Shown in pieces: positions 1-12,459 of a stretch of DNA of 64,000 nucleotides. Position numbers and translations under genes: made by a program. Source of the DNA: Varanus komodoensis (Eukaryota > Chordata > Lepidosauria > Squamata > Varanidae); NCBI RefSeq assembly GCF_004798865.1, contig NW_025336481.1, positions 181,908 to 245,907 on the forward strand, written 5' to 3'. The first letter of the stretch is position 1; every line of letters starts with the position of its first letter. The notes beneath the pieces are model-generated. The model had not been told where the DNA came from, ran no database searches, and worked only from the letters and a program-made list of their open reading frames with translations.

Positions 1-225
1 TTATTTATAAAATTTGTATGCCGTCCAATTACTTGCGTCTCTGGACGGCTTGCAGCATGAGTAAATTGACCCAGTCTGGCTGCAAGTTAATAAAATACAA
101 CAATAAAATACAATATTAAAACATATTAAAATATTGATTAAATAAAAAGGTCTTAACTTGGCGCTGAAAAACATATAATGACGGTGCCAAGCGGACCTCT
201 CTGGGGAGCGCCTTCCATAGTCCCA
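1..225 (-). repeat. LINE 3'-end fragment, minus copy of an inverted pair
   Basis: On the minus strand this reads the C-terminus of a non-LTR retrotransposon protein (LPREVRLAPSLYVFQRQVKTFLF), an AT-rich 3' UTR and the tail GCAAGCCGTCC...GGACGGCATACAAAT. The plus strand carries a related copy at about 330-735. The C-terminal LWNSLPxEVRxAPSLxxFRRxxKTFLF motif is typical of L2/CR1-group reverse transcriptase proteins. The copy is truncated by the window edge at its tail. Confidence 0.65.
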
Positions 226-325
226 GATCGGGGGTGGCGAACCCATGGCACGCGTGCCGCAGTGGGCACGCAGGGCCCTCTCTGTCGGCATGCGAGCCAA
301 GTCGCCCCGGCAGCCGAGCATCGGA
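226..325. repeat. Unclassified interspersed repeat between the two LINE tails
   Basis: The phrase CCCATGGCACGCGTGCC followed by GCAGTGGGCACGCAGGGCCC and CGGCATGCGAGCC resembles a repeat widespread in squamate genomes. I cannot name the family. It separates the two inverted LINE tails. Confidence 0.35.
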
Positions 326-329
326 GAAC

Positions 330-681
330 AGCGCACACAGGGGCTTTCTCTGCGGTGGCGCCCAACCTATGGAATTCACTCCCCAAAGAGGTCCGCCTGG
401 CACCGTCGTTACTGGTTTTTCGGCGCCAGGTAAAGACCTTTTTATTTAAACATCATTTCAATTGTTAAAACATATGATCTGGCCTGGGCAACTTCTTCTT
501 CCTTCTCTTTCTCCTCCTATATTTTTATTTTATACTGATAATTTTAATTTTGTATTTGTAAATCAATGTATTTTTTGTATTTTATATTTAATGGTAATTT
601 ATTATGTACTATTGTATTTCAATGTATTTTATCATGTTGTAAGCCGCCCCGAGGTTTCGGCAAGGGGCGGCATAGAAATGT

Positions 682-733
<52 letters not shown>

Positions 734-735
734 CT
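330..735 (+). repeat. LINE 3'-end fragment, plus copy of an inverted pair
   Basis: The plus strand encodes AFSAVAPNLWNSLPKEVRLAPSLLVFRRQVKTFLFK, the C-terminus of an L2/CR1-group LINE protein, then about 200 bases of AT-rich 3' UTR. It ends GTAAGCCGCCCCGAGGTTTC...GGGGCGGCATAGAAATG and an (AAT)n tail. This tail is common in squamates. The copy lacks everything upstream, as expected of a 5'-truncated LINE insertion. Confidence 0.7.
683..732 (+). repeat. (AAT)n microsatellite tail
   Basis: About 16 units of AAT directly follow the LINE 3' end and are probably its target-primed tail, later expanded. Confidence 0.97.
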
Positions 736-1254
736 CATGCTCAGAAAGCAGTAGCGGCGCCAGGTGATGATGTCATGAGCCACGACTCATTAGCCACGAC
801 TCACACGAGCTTTCGCATGGCCAGTCAGTGCGCTGCCAAGGATATATATTTATATATTTGCTTGGACTGGCTGTGAGGTGTTTTTTATAAACTAAAACCT
901 CAGTTTTCAGGTTTTATGGCAGTGTTGGCACTTTGTGATAAATAAGTGGGTTTTGGGTTGCAGTTTGGGCATTGGGTCTCTAAAAGGTTTGCCACCACAG
1001 GGCTGGATGGAGCTTCTGGGGAGAGGGCTGCGGCTTGCCTCTGTGGCTGCAGGGCCTCCAGGAGCCCTTCCAACGAGGAGATGTGTCCGTTCTGGCCTGG
1101 TGCTGAGGGGGCGGTGGGGTCCACGTGGGTTCCCGGGGTGCAGGCAGGCAGCCCTCCCTCCTCCGTGTTGCACCAGAGCCCCCGCAGGGGAGTCGGGTAC
1201 CCCCCTGGCGCTCCCCTTGAGCGGATGAAACACTGGTCCTGCCGCATTCTGTGC

Positions 1255-1440
1255 CAGAGATTATGTGTAAAACAATGTTTATCCGCTTATTCAAAGCTCT
1301 GCTCCCAGCTGCTTCCATTTTATTATTACATCAATGCGGCTTGGACAGCTTTCCCTTTATTATGAAATTTCATGGTGCGAATTAAACTTTATAGAAGGAA
1401 CGTGGAAGGTGTTTATCTCAGGGAAGTTTGCTGGGCGGTG
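1255..1440. promoter_or_regulatory. AT-rich island, putative conserved noncoding element
   Basis: An AT-rich block (for example TTTTATTATTACATCAATGC and CCCTTTATTATGAAATTTCA) stands out from the GC-rich intron. It resembles no repeat I know. A regulatory role is inference only. Confidence 0.35.
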
Positions 1441-2769
1441 CGAGTGAGCATCTAGCCGCGCAGTGGTCTGCCCGGTGCCCTTGTTTCTTCTGTCCCCGCT
1501 GCCCCTCTGGCTCGGTGGGGTCCAGGCGTGTCGCGCTGCACCTCTCCTCACCTGCCGCCGCCCCAGCCGGCTGCGGACCAGGTTGGCCGGCCAGCGGGAC
1601 GCGGGAGGAGCGGGAGGCGGCAGGGGGTTCGCTGCCCACTCTGCGTCCCGGCGGCCCTCGGGGCGCCCTGCGGAGCGTTCGACGGGGAGCATGGGCCTGG
1701 CGCTGGCAGAGGCTGTGGCCGGCCGGAGCCGACCCCCACCACCAGGCTGGGATTGCGGAGGAGGAGGTCCGCGCGCCGTGCCTCTTCCTGGCAGCTGCCC
1801 ACCCTCGGAAGGAGGGCCCCGTGGGCAGGGCAGTTGGGGTGTGCGTGTGTTGCAGCACGGGGAGAACCCTGCGCCCTTCCCGCGGCGCATCTTTTGAATG
1901 GTGCGGGATGCGTGGCCGGCTGCTTCCTCCCTGGCCTCGGGACAAGGCTGCTGCCAGCGGCTCCTCGGGGACAGTCCCGTGTGCCTGTGGGCTCGGGTGG
2001 CAGTGCCAGTCACGAGGCGGGGCTGCCAGGGAGGCCCCGGCATGGCCTTCCCGTGGGAGGCTCGGAGTGTGAGGGTGTGTGTCTGGAGCAGGGGCACCTC
2101 CGTGCCTCTGCTCCCCTCAGGACCGAGCTGGACCGGGCCAGGAAGGCCGCTCGCCAGGGACTGTCCCTGAGCGCCTCGCAGCCGACCGGGGTCTCCACCA
2201 GGCCCCAGTCGTTGCCTGTTGCACCCGCCACCCCGCTCCGTTTGCGCCCAGAACCGCCGGTGCCCGCGCTGCGTCCTGGGAGGGGAGGGGAGCCCCCCCC
2301 CCCACTGCTGCAGCCGGGCAAGGCAGCCAGGTTCTCAGCCGTATTGTCGCTCGTTATCTGCTCCGGCGATAGCAGAGCAGCGGGAGAGCCTGCATCTTGA
2401 CTCATCTCATATGTACAAACAAAACTTCTTCCGATAGAAGAGATTATTTGCTTGCCTTTGCTGTCTCAGCCCGTAGGCCACACAATGCGCCTAATCTCCA
2501 GGCTGCGCCGGAGAGATAGGGAATATATATGTGCTTAATCGCGGTGAACTTGGGAGCATTTGGAAATGGCAACAGAGCCTCATGGCTCCCGCCTTCTTTG
2601 TGGTTCAAGGAGCTGGAGGTTTGTACCCAGGAAAGGTTGGGGAGGGTAGGAAGGACTGGCATCTTACCAGATTTAAAATTGCATTGTTATGTAGGAGATG
2701 CTTCCTCTTGTAAATGATGCCGAAATCTCATGATTAAAGGCACAGTCCTGTGACGCCTCAGACATGCCC

Positions 2770-2806
2770 CAACCTGGAGCATGCTGGGAGTTGTAGGCCT
2801 TTTTTC
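2770..2806. repeat. MITE-like arm, 'catgctgggagttgtaggcc'
   Basis: The sequence matches one arm of the palindromic reptile repeat whose consensus I recall as GATGATGGGAGTTGTAGTCC. Only one arm is visible. Confidence 0.45.
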
Positions 2807-5688
2807 TGTCAAAACACATGGAAGGATTTTGTACCAAGTGGCTTAAAACTGTACCTCTCTGAGCCTTTTGGCCTGTTCCTGGGAGAAAGGAGCTGCGAGT
2901 CTTTTCAGTGACTGTAGAGTGGTCCGGAAGATACATGCCACACCTGAAAACTCATGCGCAGGGGCTGCAGTGGCTAAGACACATCTCTTAACTGTCAACA
3001 CAGGGTGTGCCTTCCTTGTGGGCTCAGCAGCATCCCCCCGGCACGCACGCCAAGGAAGAGCGACTTCCCCACGTGTTCTAAGGCGCCCACAGCTACGGGC
3101 AGGGTAGCAGAGTGTCTGAGCCCGTTGGGTGGGTTTGCGTGGGGGGGCAGCTGGGGGGGGGGGGGGGCGTATTTCCTAGCTCTGGCCTGCCATGTCATCC
3201 GTTCCCCACGGGGGCATTTCATGGTAGACCGCTTGTTTTTTCGGAACCATGAACAGAGACGACAGGTTGTTCTGTGGCTTCTTGGTGCATATTGTTGTCT
3301 CGTCCAAACCCAGAAAGCCCGATTCACAGTGCACCAAGGCCGGAGCTACAGAGCTGCTGGGACGCGCTGCCAGAGAGAGCCGGTGATGGCTGCCCACTCG
3401 ACAGCCATCAGAGGCGTCCCAGGGAGGAGGCACAGCTCAGCGGCTGGGAGGGAGGGAGGTGGCGGGGCGGAGGAGAGTTAGCATCCCGTACCCGATCGTC
3501 TGCCAGGCACATCGGCCGTGGTAGCCACACGGAGCTGCTTGCCCGCTGCTCCAGCCGGCCAGGAGCCCTGCCGCAAAGCCCGGCTTAGCACTCGAGGCCC
3601 AGCTCGCTTCCTCGAGTCAGGCCCGTCACGGCTGCCTCGTGTCCTTTTGCTCGTGGCGTCCTGTGGTCCAGGTGGCCGCGGTTCTTCGGTGGCGAGGCAG
3701 GGCTGAGATGCGGGGGGCTGGGAGTGCCCAGGGTGTGCCATGCATCGCCCCCCCAACGGGGTCCAGAGGCTGCCTCCTCCAGCACAAGCCCTTCGTCGGC
3801 CTTCCGCACTCGCTTCTGCATGCTCAGGAAAGGGCGGGGGCGCCCCCCCCCCCGATGCGTGCGTGTACAGCAGCGAGGCTGGTCCTTTGCAGGAACGGGC
3901 TCTGCCTGCGAACTCCGTGGCTTCTTGAAGACTCTCCGAGCGAAGGAGTCCGGGTGTCATTTCAGACAGAAGTCGGGTCGCAGTGGCTCCGATGGACGCG
4001 GAGGCCGCTGCCCCCTCCCCTAAGCCGGCAGTTGCAGTATTGTGGACCACCAAGCATGTGGGCCCAAGACCGATGGGAGTGGTAGTCTCAAGCACCCGGA
4101 GAGTGCCGTGCGACCCACCCTGCAGCCCAGGAAGAGGAATGTGGCCGTTTGCGGTGGGGAAGAGGGAGCCCCTCTGCCCTTGGGGTTCTGTCTGCCGGCG
4201 TAGAGCCGTGGCAGAAGCCTGCTCGAGCCCCTTTCGGAGGGGAGTGCTCCTGCTGCCAAAGGATGACCCTGTGGAGGTAGAAGAGGCCGGGCGAAGCGGG
4301 GGGGCACCAGTGCCCACAGATCACATGCCCCACCCCAGAGAGCACACCGGCAGTTGCACGCCGCAAGACGCACGCGAGCAAGCCAGATGGAGTGCGGGGA
4401 GCCCCCCGAGCAGCCGGCCGGTCAGGCCAAAGCACGGCAACACGGCTGTGCAGCGAGCCCGCAAGGCGCTCGGTCGGCAGGCCAGGCGGGGAAGCAGAGC
4501 CAGTGTGGCACGCCTGCCCCCCCCGCCCCCCCAGCTCAGCATCCCAGAGGCAGACGCATCCCAAACCGTGGAGCAGGGCCGGAGGAGGAGCAGAGGTGCC
4601 GCCATGTGAAACGGAGCAACGCACTCTCATATTCCGGACGTGGTTTGGAGTTCACGCTCCAGACAGGTTGGCCACTGTCGGCTCACACGACTGGCAGTTT
4701 GGGAGGGGGTGCCTGGACCTCTCCCGGGGCAAGTCGTATTGCAAGCGCACGCTACGGAGAGATGCAGGGGTGGAGAAGCGCCAGCCGGAAGTCTCCGTGT
4801 CTTGCCTGCCGTTTGCTGTCGGAGGGTGCCCTTGACCCTGGAAAGCCCTTTGCCCCTCCCGGAGGGGCAGCGCCTTTGTGCTCACGGCGCCGCCGGCTGC
4901 AAAGACCGACAAATGGTTCTGCGGGGAGCGAGAGCTGACAGCAGGGCGCCCAGAAGCGGGCCGTCGCGACGCTACACCTCGTACAGGTGCCTGCAGCGCA
5001 GGTGAGCTCAGGCCGAGCGGGAAAGCGCGGGGCTTGGCTGTGCTTTCTCTGCCGTGAGCGGCGTGACGCAAAACGCCTCCTGTCCCTGGTGACTCGGCGC
5101 TCGTTGGCAAACCGCTGGAGCTGCTCCAGCGTTAATTCCTTTGATCTGGCCTGGGTCTCATTCTGTCAGCTCCATTCTGCACCATTCGGCACTAACACAG
5201 GCGGTGCTGCAGTCGGAGCATTAGCCGCCTTGGGCTCCTTGGAGGAAAAGTGGAATGCAGCAGATACACACAGAGAAAGAGGCCAGTCCTCCCTGTGCCA
5301 TCTTCTCCCTCTCCCCTGCCCTCGTGGCCTCGTGCGCCAGGCCCTGTGTAATCCCATTCATTCTAGCAAGCTGCGTGACTCTGCTGCTCGTGTGGCCTGA
5401 CCTGGTGTCAGACGCCCGCAGAAAGGAAGTTGTGTGTGGCCAGGGCCAAGCAGAGGCCTGGGCGAAGAGGGAGGGAGGAGGAGAACGGCACCCGGGTGAG
5501 GTCGCCACCGGCACCCGCCTCCGAGGGACAGAATCAAATCACGGCGCACGTTTGGCTGGCTGAGCATTTGGCGGGGAATGCGGGCGGGGATGCCTCGGCA
5601 TCACGGAAGACGCTGCTCTCAGACGGATAGGAGAAAGTCACTTCTGCGGATACCTCGGGGCCTCTTCACACATGACATTTTCTGGTGC

Positions 5689-5711
5689 GCACTTTAAAGA
5701 ACCTAAAGTGC
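5689..5711. repeat. Short perfect inverted repeat
   Basis: GCACTTTA and TAAAGTGC form 8-base perfect arms around a 7-base spacer, at the left edge of an AT-richer patch. Confidence 0.55.
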
Positions 5712-5714
5712 CCA

Positions 5715-6000
5715 GGAGACAAAGACATACAGTGCAGGCGTGCTTATCCGGAAGCCAGTTGCCTGATGCGGAGACAGACTCGGGCTCGCCCTTATGGACC
5801 ATGCAAAACGCCCGTTAATGCTAATGGACTGATCGCCTCCATCCCACAGGACTGCTGGGAGACGGGCTGCATGGGGCATTTCCGCAGGTGGCGCCAAGCT
5901 CACGATTTGCCGTCAGCCCGCAAGTTTAACTGTGCCCAGTGCTGGACTGTTTGTTTCATGATTAACAGCTTGCCGTAATCTCCTTGATTCAGGATCACGA
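5715..6000. promoter_or_regulatory. AT-richer island in intron, putative conserved element
   Basis: The block includes CGTTAATGCTAATGG (two homeodomain-type TAAT cores) and TTGTTTCATGATTAACAGC. It matches no repeat I recognise. A regulatory role is proposed from composition only. Confidence 0.3.
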
Positions 6001-6696
6001 TCCCTGCAGAGGCGCAGACCAGGCAGGCCTCCCGCGGGCGGGCGGGCGGAGCGCCATCTGCAAAACGGTGCCGCGTGTCTCTGGGAGGGAATGACCTCCC
6101 CGGGACAGCGAGGCACCGCCCGGTGGCTTCCGCGGGCACTCCTTGCTGTCGGCACCGGCGGCTCCGGCGGGAGCTGAGCGCTGGCAGGCCGTCCATCCCC
6201 ACCTGCTCCTTCAGCGCTCCCAGTGCCTCTCTTTGCCCACGAGGGCTCGAACGTGCATGACAGAGGTGGCCTGGAGCCAAGTTCCAGGCTAGACTTGAGA
6301 TATGCGTCAGAGTTGTTGTGCCTCCTGCCTGCACCTTGCAGCGCTGGAGGGGCTTGGCTTCGTGAACTGCTGAGAGAGACACAGGAACAGAAGAGGCGGG
6401 TGCGCGGCCAAGAACGGCCCCTCTGAGCAGGGAGCTGGCGTTGACGCGAAAGCGCCTCGCCTCCGTCTGCCTCGAGCAGCTGCCCAAGGAGTGTGCGCCC
6501 TTCGCGTGCAGGAGATGCTCGCTCTTTCTCACAGGCACTGAGTTGTGGGGGAGATGAGGGGGGTCTGTTGCCTTATCTGTAGTCGCAGATCCGGTGAAGG
6601 AATGGCAGCCCCCCACGAGGGAAAGCTGTGCGGATGAGCTGGGCGAGGCGTCCCATAGCGCTTCGGCCGAAGGGCCTCTGGCCCGGACCGAGGGGC

Positions 6697-6716
6697 CGTC
6701 CGTCCGTCCGTCCGGA
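6697..6716. repeat. (CCGT)n short tandem repeat
   Basis: Four to five CCGT units lie in GC-rich intron. Confidence 0.8.
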
Positions 6717-7384
6717 CCGGCCTTCTGCCCACACGTGGCCGGTCGGCTGCCCAGGGACGCGCACCCACAGGGCTTTGCAGCGGCACCCTCACCCATGTGC
6801 CCCGGCCACTGGCGCCTGCCTGCGCAGCTGGGGCAGCACACGAGCACCAGGGCTGGCAGCCGGCGCCAGCCTCCTGGCCGCGCCGTAGAGTTTTACAAGG
6901 GCGTTGTGATATTGGCAGTTTTATTTTCAATTCCTTTCTTAAAGTACAGCTAACGTGACATTTGTCTTTTCCATGGCAGCCACACGCTGGGCTGACATTT
7001 CCACTGAGCATCAACCCCTTTCTTGGCCAGTCCCTGCCAGCTCGGGCTGCATCAGCATCTAGTGGAAGTCGGGGCTTTGTCCCGATCAGCATCGCTTCGC
7101 ATTTCCCTGGGCTGGGCGAGCCGCACGGGCCATTTCGATGGCCGGCCGTTCTCCTAGTTCGCAGCCCCTGTTGTTTCACCCCCCGGAAATAATGCGGGGC
7201 GACCAGCGGACTTGGCCACTTCAGTTGTAGCTGCAGACGAGGGGTGAATAAATCGAAACGATCCCTGCGGGACCCACCACTTGCGTCCCTCCGTGGGCGG
7301 AGTTTGCCATTCATGCCCACTCTCTGAGTTGCACCCATTTCTGATCCGCCGGGGGGCCTTCCTCCTTCCGCCAAGCCTGCTAAG

Positions 7385-7900
7385 CCGGCTCGGGAGTCTT
7401 TGGTGAGGACTTTGCCAGCAGCCTTGTGGGAATCCAAGTGCCCAGTTTCTGTAGACTCGCCCCTGCCCACGCCGGCACTCGCGAAGCCCTGGAAAGGGTC
7501 AGGGATGGGGCTTAGCTCTGGGGAGGCTGGCCAGCTCCTCCTCAGCACAGCGATTCTTCCTGCATGCTCATCTGACTTAGCTTCACCAGGACCCTCACGA
7601 GCTTGTAGCTTCCGGGGTTCCCCCCATCCCTTTTAAAAGATTGATGGTACTTCGGCTGCTTCCCAGTTACCTGCCACATGGTCTGTTCTTACGGGCATGT
7701 TACATATTTTAATAACGAGGACAAAATGTGCATATTTGAGATCTGTAAGGATCCGATTTGGCCCAGTGATTTATTAATTTCCAGATTGTCAATGAGGCTG
7801 AGAAGTTTACCTTCTGTCACCACTATCTGCCTCAGTTCCTCAAACTCCCTTCATGAAAACATCAATTTAGGCACAGTTACTTGTCCTCTGCCCCTTCTTC
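7385..7900 (-). repeat. CR1/L3-type LINE fragment
   Basis: On the + strand TTGGTGAGGACTTTGCCAGC, then CTTTTAAAAGATTGATGG, TTACATATTTTAATAACG, CCCAGTGATTTATTAATTTC and GTCACCACTATCTGCCTCAG match in order the reverse complement of the reptile CR1 segment upstream of and into the reverse-transcriptase domain. The longer copy at 33-34 kb shows the same order in the same orientation. It is diverged and non-coding. Edges are approximate. Confidence 0.7.
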
Positions 7901-8394
7901 ATGCGGACCAGAACGTGGCCTGTATCCAGTCCGCATGGGGGGAAGGGCTGCCACCCGCTCTTGCCAGTTTCCAGCCTCGGCCTTCGTGCTGAGCCACCCA
8001 GAGATCACGGGGGTCGTGGCACATGCAGAGGATGCTGCCCAGCAGCCACCCTGTCAAGCCCCGGGGCGACCGTGTGGGCCGTCACCTTGACCCTCACCCT
8101 CCAGAGGCCTTGGGATCCCTGCCCCCTCGCCACCAGCATGCTCGCGGGGGCTGCCAGCTCATCGGGGTTGCCGTGCCTCCCCGAGGTCGCTTCCCGCAGG
8201 AGTTGGGAGCACAAAGCGGACCTGCACCCGACTCCTCCATTACCTGGTAGTTCTGGGCCTGGCCTGGCCACAGAAGGTGCCCTTGGGCCGCGGGGGGGCT
8301 GCCCCCCGCTCCCCCAGCTGCCGGCGTGGCTTTCCCTGCGGCAGGCCACGCGGACACCCTGCACTGAGCGTGAGAGGCAGCTCGCCACCAAGGC

Positions 8395-8530
8395 ATGCAT
8401 CTCACTCTGAGCACCGCAGACATAATGAATCAAGGTGTCAAGTAGCTTGAAGAAAATGAATTTGTTAATTGCCTAAATACTTGGGCTTGGATAATATGAA
8501 AGGGAAGACACTCGTGTGGGAGGCAGGCTG
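8395..8530. promoter_or_regulatory. AT-rich island, putative conserved element
   Basis: The block (GAATTTGTTAATTGCCTAAA and neighbours) is AT-rich against a GC-rich background, with a GTTAATTG homeodomain-like core. No repeat match is recognised. Confidence 0.3.
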
Positions 8531-11500
8531 CGACCTCATTTCTGGCGTGTTGCTGAGCCCTGGCGGGCAGTGAGAGCCGTGTGCTGGGAATGTTAAGATG
8601 CCCTGCCGGGAGGAGCCGGTCCCCCTCCAAAGCGCAGCAGCGGCTCCGGTGGCGCACAGTCGGCATGGCGGGGCAGAAGGGCGCTGGGTCTCGGCAGTGC
8701 CGGCGCGGCGGCCATAACGAGGCGGCAGATCGGTGGGGCAGCCTCAGCCACCTGTGGGCGTTCCAGACAGTAGGAGGGCGAGCAGTCTCCTCCACAGGTG
8801 CCCTGTGCTAGAAGGCGTGGCGCTCGGCCTCTGTGGCCCTGCGGCTCTTTGGCTCCGGAGGTAGTAGGCAGCCGGGGCAGCGCTTCCGGCACAGGGTGGT
8901 ACATGCCCCGCTCCGCTGAGCACCCTGGCGGGCACCTTGTGCACCAGCGGCAGCTCCCGAACCGGATGCAGCTGCAGTGGCCCAGCGGTGAAGTTGCCCG
9001 TGCGTGGATCACCCTGGCCAAAGTAGTGCTGTCCAGGATTGGGCCCTCCCGCCGAAGCTGGCTGTGGGTGCCCCAGCCAGGGGCAAGGCAGATCCAGCCT
9101 CCCCCTGAAACCTGTCCCCAACTTCCGTGGGAGCACAGCCCCACCCAAAACAGGCGATCCCGGTCTTGCCAAGACCCGCTTCAGCTTCTCGGCTCTCCGC
9201 CGAGAGAGCTCGCTGGAGCCCTTGGGCCCGTGGCCCTTCGTCCCTCACCGTTCCGCAGCGGCCTGAGGGCCTTGGAGCAACCGCTGGCTCTGGCTGCCGG
9301 GAAACCCCCAGCGCATTTGGGAATCCATCGGATGCCGGCACCCCCCAGCCGTGGACTGACTTCCCGGGTGCCCCACCTCCGCAAGGAGAAGCTTGCCCTG
9401 CGAGGCTGAGCATCCCCCAGAAGTGTCTGGCCGGAGCGGCAGGGAGCTTTCCACGCTGCACGCAGGCAGCAGCCCCGAGGCAAAGAGCCGATCGCGGGCA
9501 CGCTGTCCCGACCCGACCGCGAATGCTGCCTTCCAGGCCGGGGGGCCGCACCTCTCGGGCTGCTGCCATGGCCCAGCGTCTCTCTACGTGGCACAGGGAG
9601 TGTTTGCCGCCACCACCGCTGCCGCTGCCGCAGGTTTGGGATCAAAACATGTCACGTGCACCTGGAGCACAGGAGGAGGGGGGAGGCCAGGAATCGGAGG
9701 CTCCCTTCCCCCTGCAGGTAGATCGCTCGGGCAGGCCGTGTGCTGTCTGGAGGGCCCCCCCACCGCCCCCATTCTGGCAGCCACAGAGGAGGGAGGCGCT
9801 GCCAGCAGCGCCTTCTGTTCCGACACGCGGCAGCAGCGCGAGGATTGGCATGGAGGGCACGAAGCCGGCTTCTCTCCGTCCCGGCTGCTCCTCATTGGAA
9901 ATCAGGCTGCAGTCTGGAGGGGCCTGCAGACCCCGCCCGTCGCCTCCCTCTCCTGTTCCTTCATTCCCTGGCTCCTCCAGCGCTTGTTAACAAGCACCTC
10001 TCCCCGCAGCCCCCGCTCTGCTCTTCGCCTTGCCGTTTCATCTTCCTTGGTTCCCGTGCCTCCCATCTTTGTGCTGCGGGTGTGTGTGTGGGGGGGAGCA
10101 GGGCCTGGATCGGGGGGGGGGGGTTCCACGGGTGTCTCGACCAGCATCGGTATTCCGCCCATGCGGTGCCGATGCTTCCGCTCCGCCCGCCCCCTCCCTT
10201 CCCCCCTGCCAGGCAGATGTCCATTATAATGCGATGCAAAGTGGGGGAGGGAGGAAAACAACAAGGGGGGGGAGCAAGCGCAGGCACGCATCTCCGGGAC
10301 CTCCTGCTGCCGCAGCTGCCAGCCAGCAGCCAGCCCCAGCACAGATCAGTCCGCACTCCGCCAGAGTCGAGCTCAATCTCATTAGCGGATTTAAACAGTG
10401 CCTGCATCCCGCACTGCCTTGCCCACTGGCAGAAGGATGGACGGGATGAGCTGCCGGAAGCGGCCCTGAGCAGAACACCTGATCCGGAGGCAGGCGGGTG
10501 GGCGCGTGTGGGCCGGACTGCCCTGGCGGGGGCGCTTGGCATTCCTCCCACGCCCGCAAGCCTCTGTTCTCCTCGCCTTCCGGGCACGTTGGCCATGCCT
10601 GTCTGGATCGGCGATGCCAGCCTGAGAGCGCGGACGGCGTCGCGGAACGTGCTTCCGAGATTGCGGGGGAAGGAAGCCGGCTGCCGAGCGCTGGCCCGGG
10701 GTGCCTGGCCCTGAGCGGCAGCCGTGGTGCCCCGGCGCCTCGGCTGGGCTCCTGCCCGGCCCTTTCTGGGCATGCGGGAGGGTGCACGCCGTCCTCTGTG
10801 CAAAGCCACGGGGTGCCCCGGCCTCGGCTGCACGTCCACACTTGGCCACCGCGCTTTCGAGGGACCTCAGCTCCATGCCGGAGCACCGCCAACTCCTCAG
10901 CCCTGCAAGAGGCGGCCCGCCAGAGCTTGGGCCCAACCGCATGCCTCGCAGAAACCCCCCCCCTTCTCGCTGCCAGGCAGAGGAGACCATCTTGCCCCAG
11001 TGCCCCCATGGGCAGAGCCACGTCCGATGCCCGGGTCCCGGGACAGCGCCTGCCCGTCCACCGTCCCCTCGCGTGTCCCCTCCACGCGCCCCGCCAGGCT
11101 GGCTGAGGCAGCTCCCGGGGGTGCCTGGCGGCTCTTCCCGGCATCCAGTGCCGGGGCTTTCCACGTGCCCTTTCTGGGGAGAGGGCTGTGCCCCCGCCAT
11201 GCTCTTTTGCTTGGCTCGCCAAAATGGCCAGCCCAGCTTCAGCTGGAGAACTGCCTGCTGGGGGGTGGGATGCCTCTCCCTTCCGGCAGAGGCAGATGCC
11301 AGCCCGCCGCCATCTTTCCCGCGGGGCCCCTCAGGCCCCGGCTCGGCAGAGCGCATGGTGGCCCCAGCGGCTCAGCTCCGGTCTGGCGCCCCGCCACACG
11401 AAAGCTCCCCCTGCTGTGCTGCTCGATGCCGCTGCCGGGAGCTTCCTTCGCAGGACTGCCGGCACGTCTGCGGTGCCCGAAGGGCAGCCCAGGGCCTGTC

Positions 11501-11789
11501 AGCAGCCGCAGAATGCGGAAGCCCTGCGGCCGCGGGGAGATCCAGGGCGAGCGGCTGCAGGCGCCTCTGCTTGGGCCGCGCTCGAGGCGCTCCCTCGCTG
11601 CTGCCCTCGTGGGTCCAGCCGGCAGCCAGAGCGCCCCCCCCCCAATCCGGGATCCCAGCAGCCCCGTTCTGCCGCACGCGCCTGGCTTTGCAGAGGCAGG
11701 GCTCTGCCCACTGGGCAGGCCACGGGTCGGGTTGGGGTTCCGCGGGGAAGTGCTGCAGGACGGGGAGAGCGGCTGCTTGGCCACGAGCG

Positions 11790-11845
11790 GGAGGATGCCG
11801 GGAGTCGTAGCCCAAAACCTCTGCAGGGGGCCAGGTTGCCTGACA
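11790..11845. repeat. MITE-like arm, 'gatgccgggagtcgtagccc'
   Basis: It matches the common reptile repeat GATGATGGGAGTTGTAGTCCAAAACATCTGGAGGGCCCCAGGTTGCC (recalled) with several C/T differences, and ends CCAGGTTGCC as expected. Confidence 0.55.
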
Positions 11846-12459
11846 GTGTTCAGTGCCATTTCTCCGAAGCGTGTTTTCCTGGCTAACCCAGAGGCCAGGG
11901 CTGGGCTCCTTGCCGTGCTTCCAGCTCTGGGTGCTTCCGGCAGCCAGACAAGAGCCGGGATGTGCTGGTGATTCCTCGTCTGTCTGGCGAGCAGAGAGAA
12001 CTCTTGGGGCTCTTGATTGTTCGCAGACGGTCTTGCTGGGATGCCTGGTTTGTTGCCCCCTCGCGCTCCTCGCACGGGAGCGGGAGTGCTGCTTCAGGGA
12101 GGCGCTTGCCAGCCGCGGAGGGTGGTGGATGCACAGGTGGCGCCCGACCACCTCTCCTTGCCTCTTGCTTTGCGGGATGACGGAGCCTCTGAGCACGCCG
12201 GCCACAAGGCTCTGCCTCTCCTCCTCCCGCCAGACTCCTTGGTGCATGAAAAATTGACTCCACCTCAGGCTGAAATCTGTAGCTCAGGGAGCAACGTTTT
12301 TTAGCAGCAGATGAAACCGGCGCACGGCAGCCTCTCCTCCTCCTGCTCGGTCTGCGCTGCCTGAGTGCGGAGCATGGGGGCCCCGATCCGGGAGGTCGCG
12401 CGCCTCTCGCTGGGTCCGCTCAGCACAGGCCCTGGCCATCTGTTTCCCGGGCGCCTCTT

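Noticed and set aside
3230-3490. Possible further LINE 3' fragment (a WDALPERAGDG-like reading)
   Set aside because: Similarity is limited to about ten residues with no ordered flanking motifs.
10224-12247. Several overlapping 300-400 codon frames on both strands near 10-12 kb
   Set aside because: Overlapping long frames in all six phases indicate few stop codons from high GC, not genes. No protein family resemblance.
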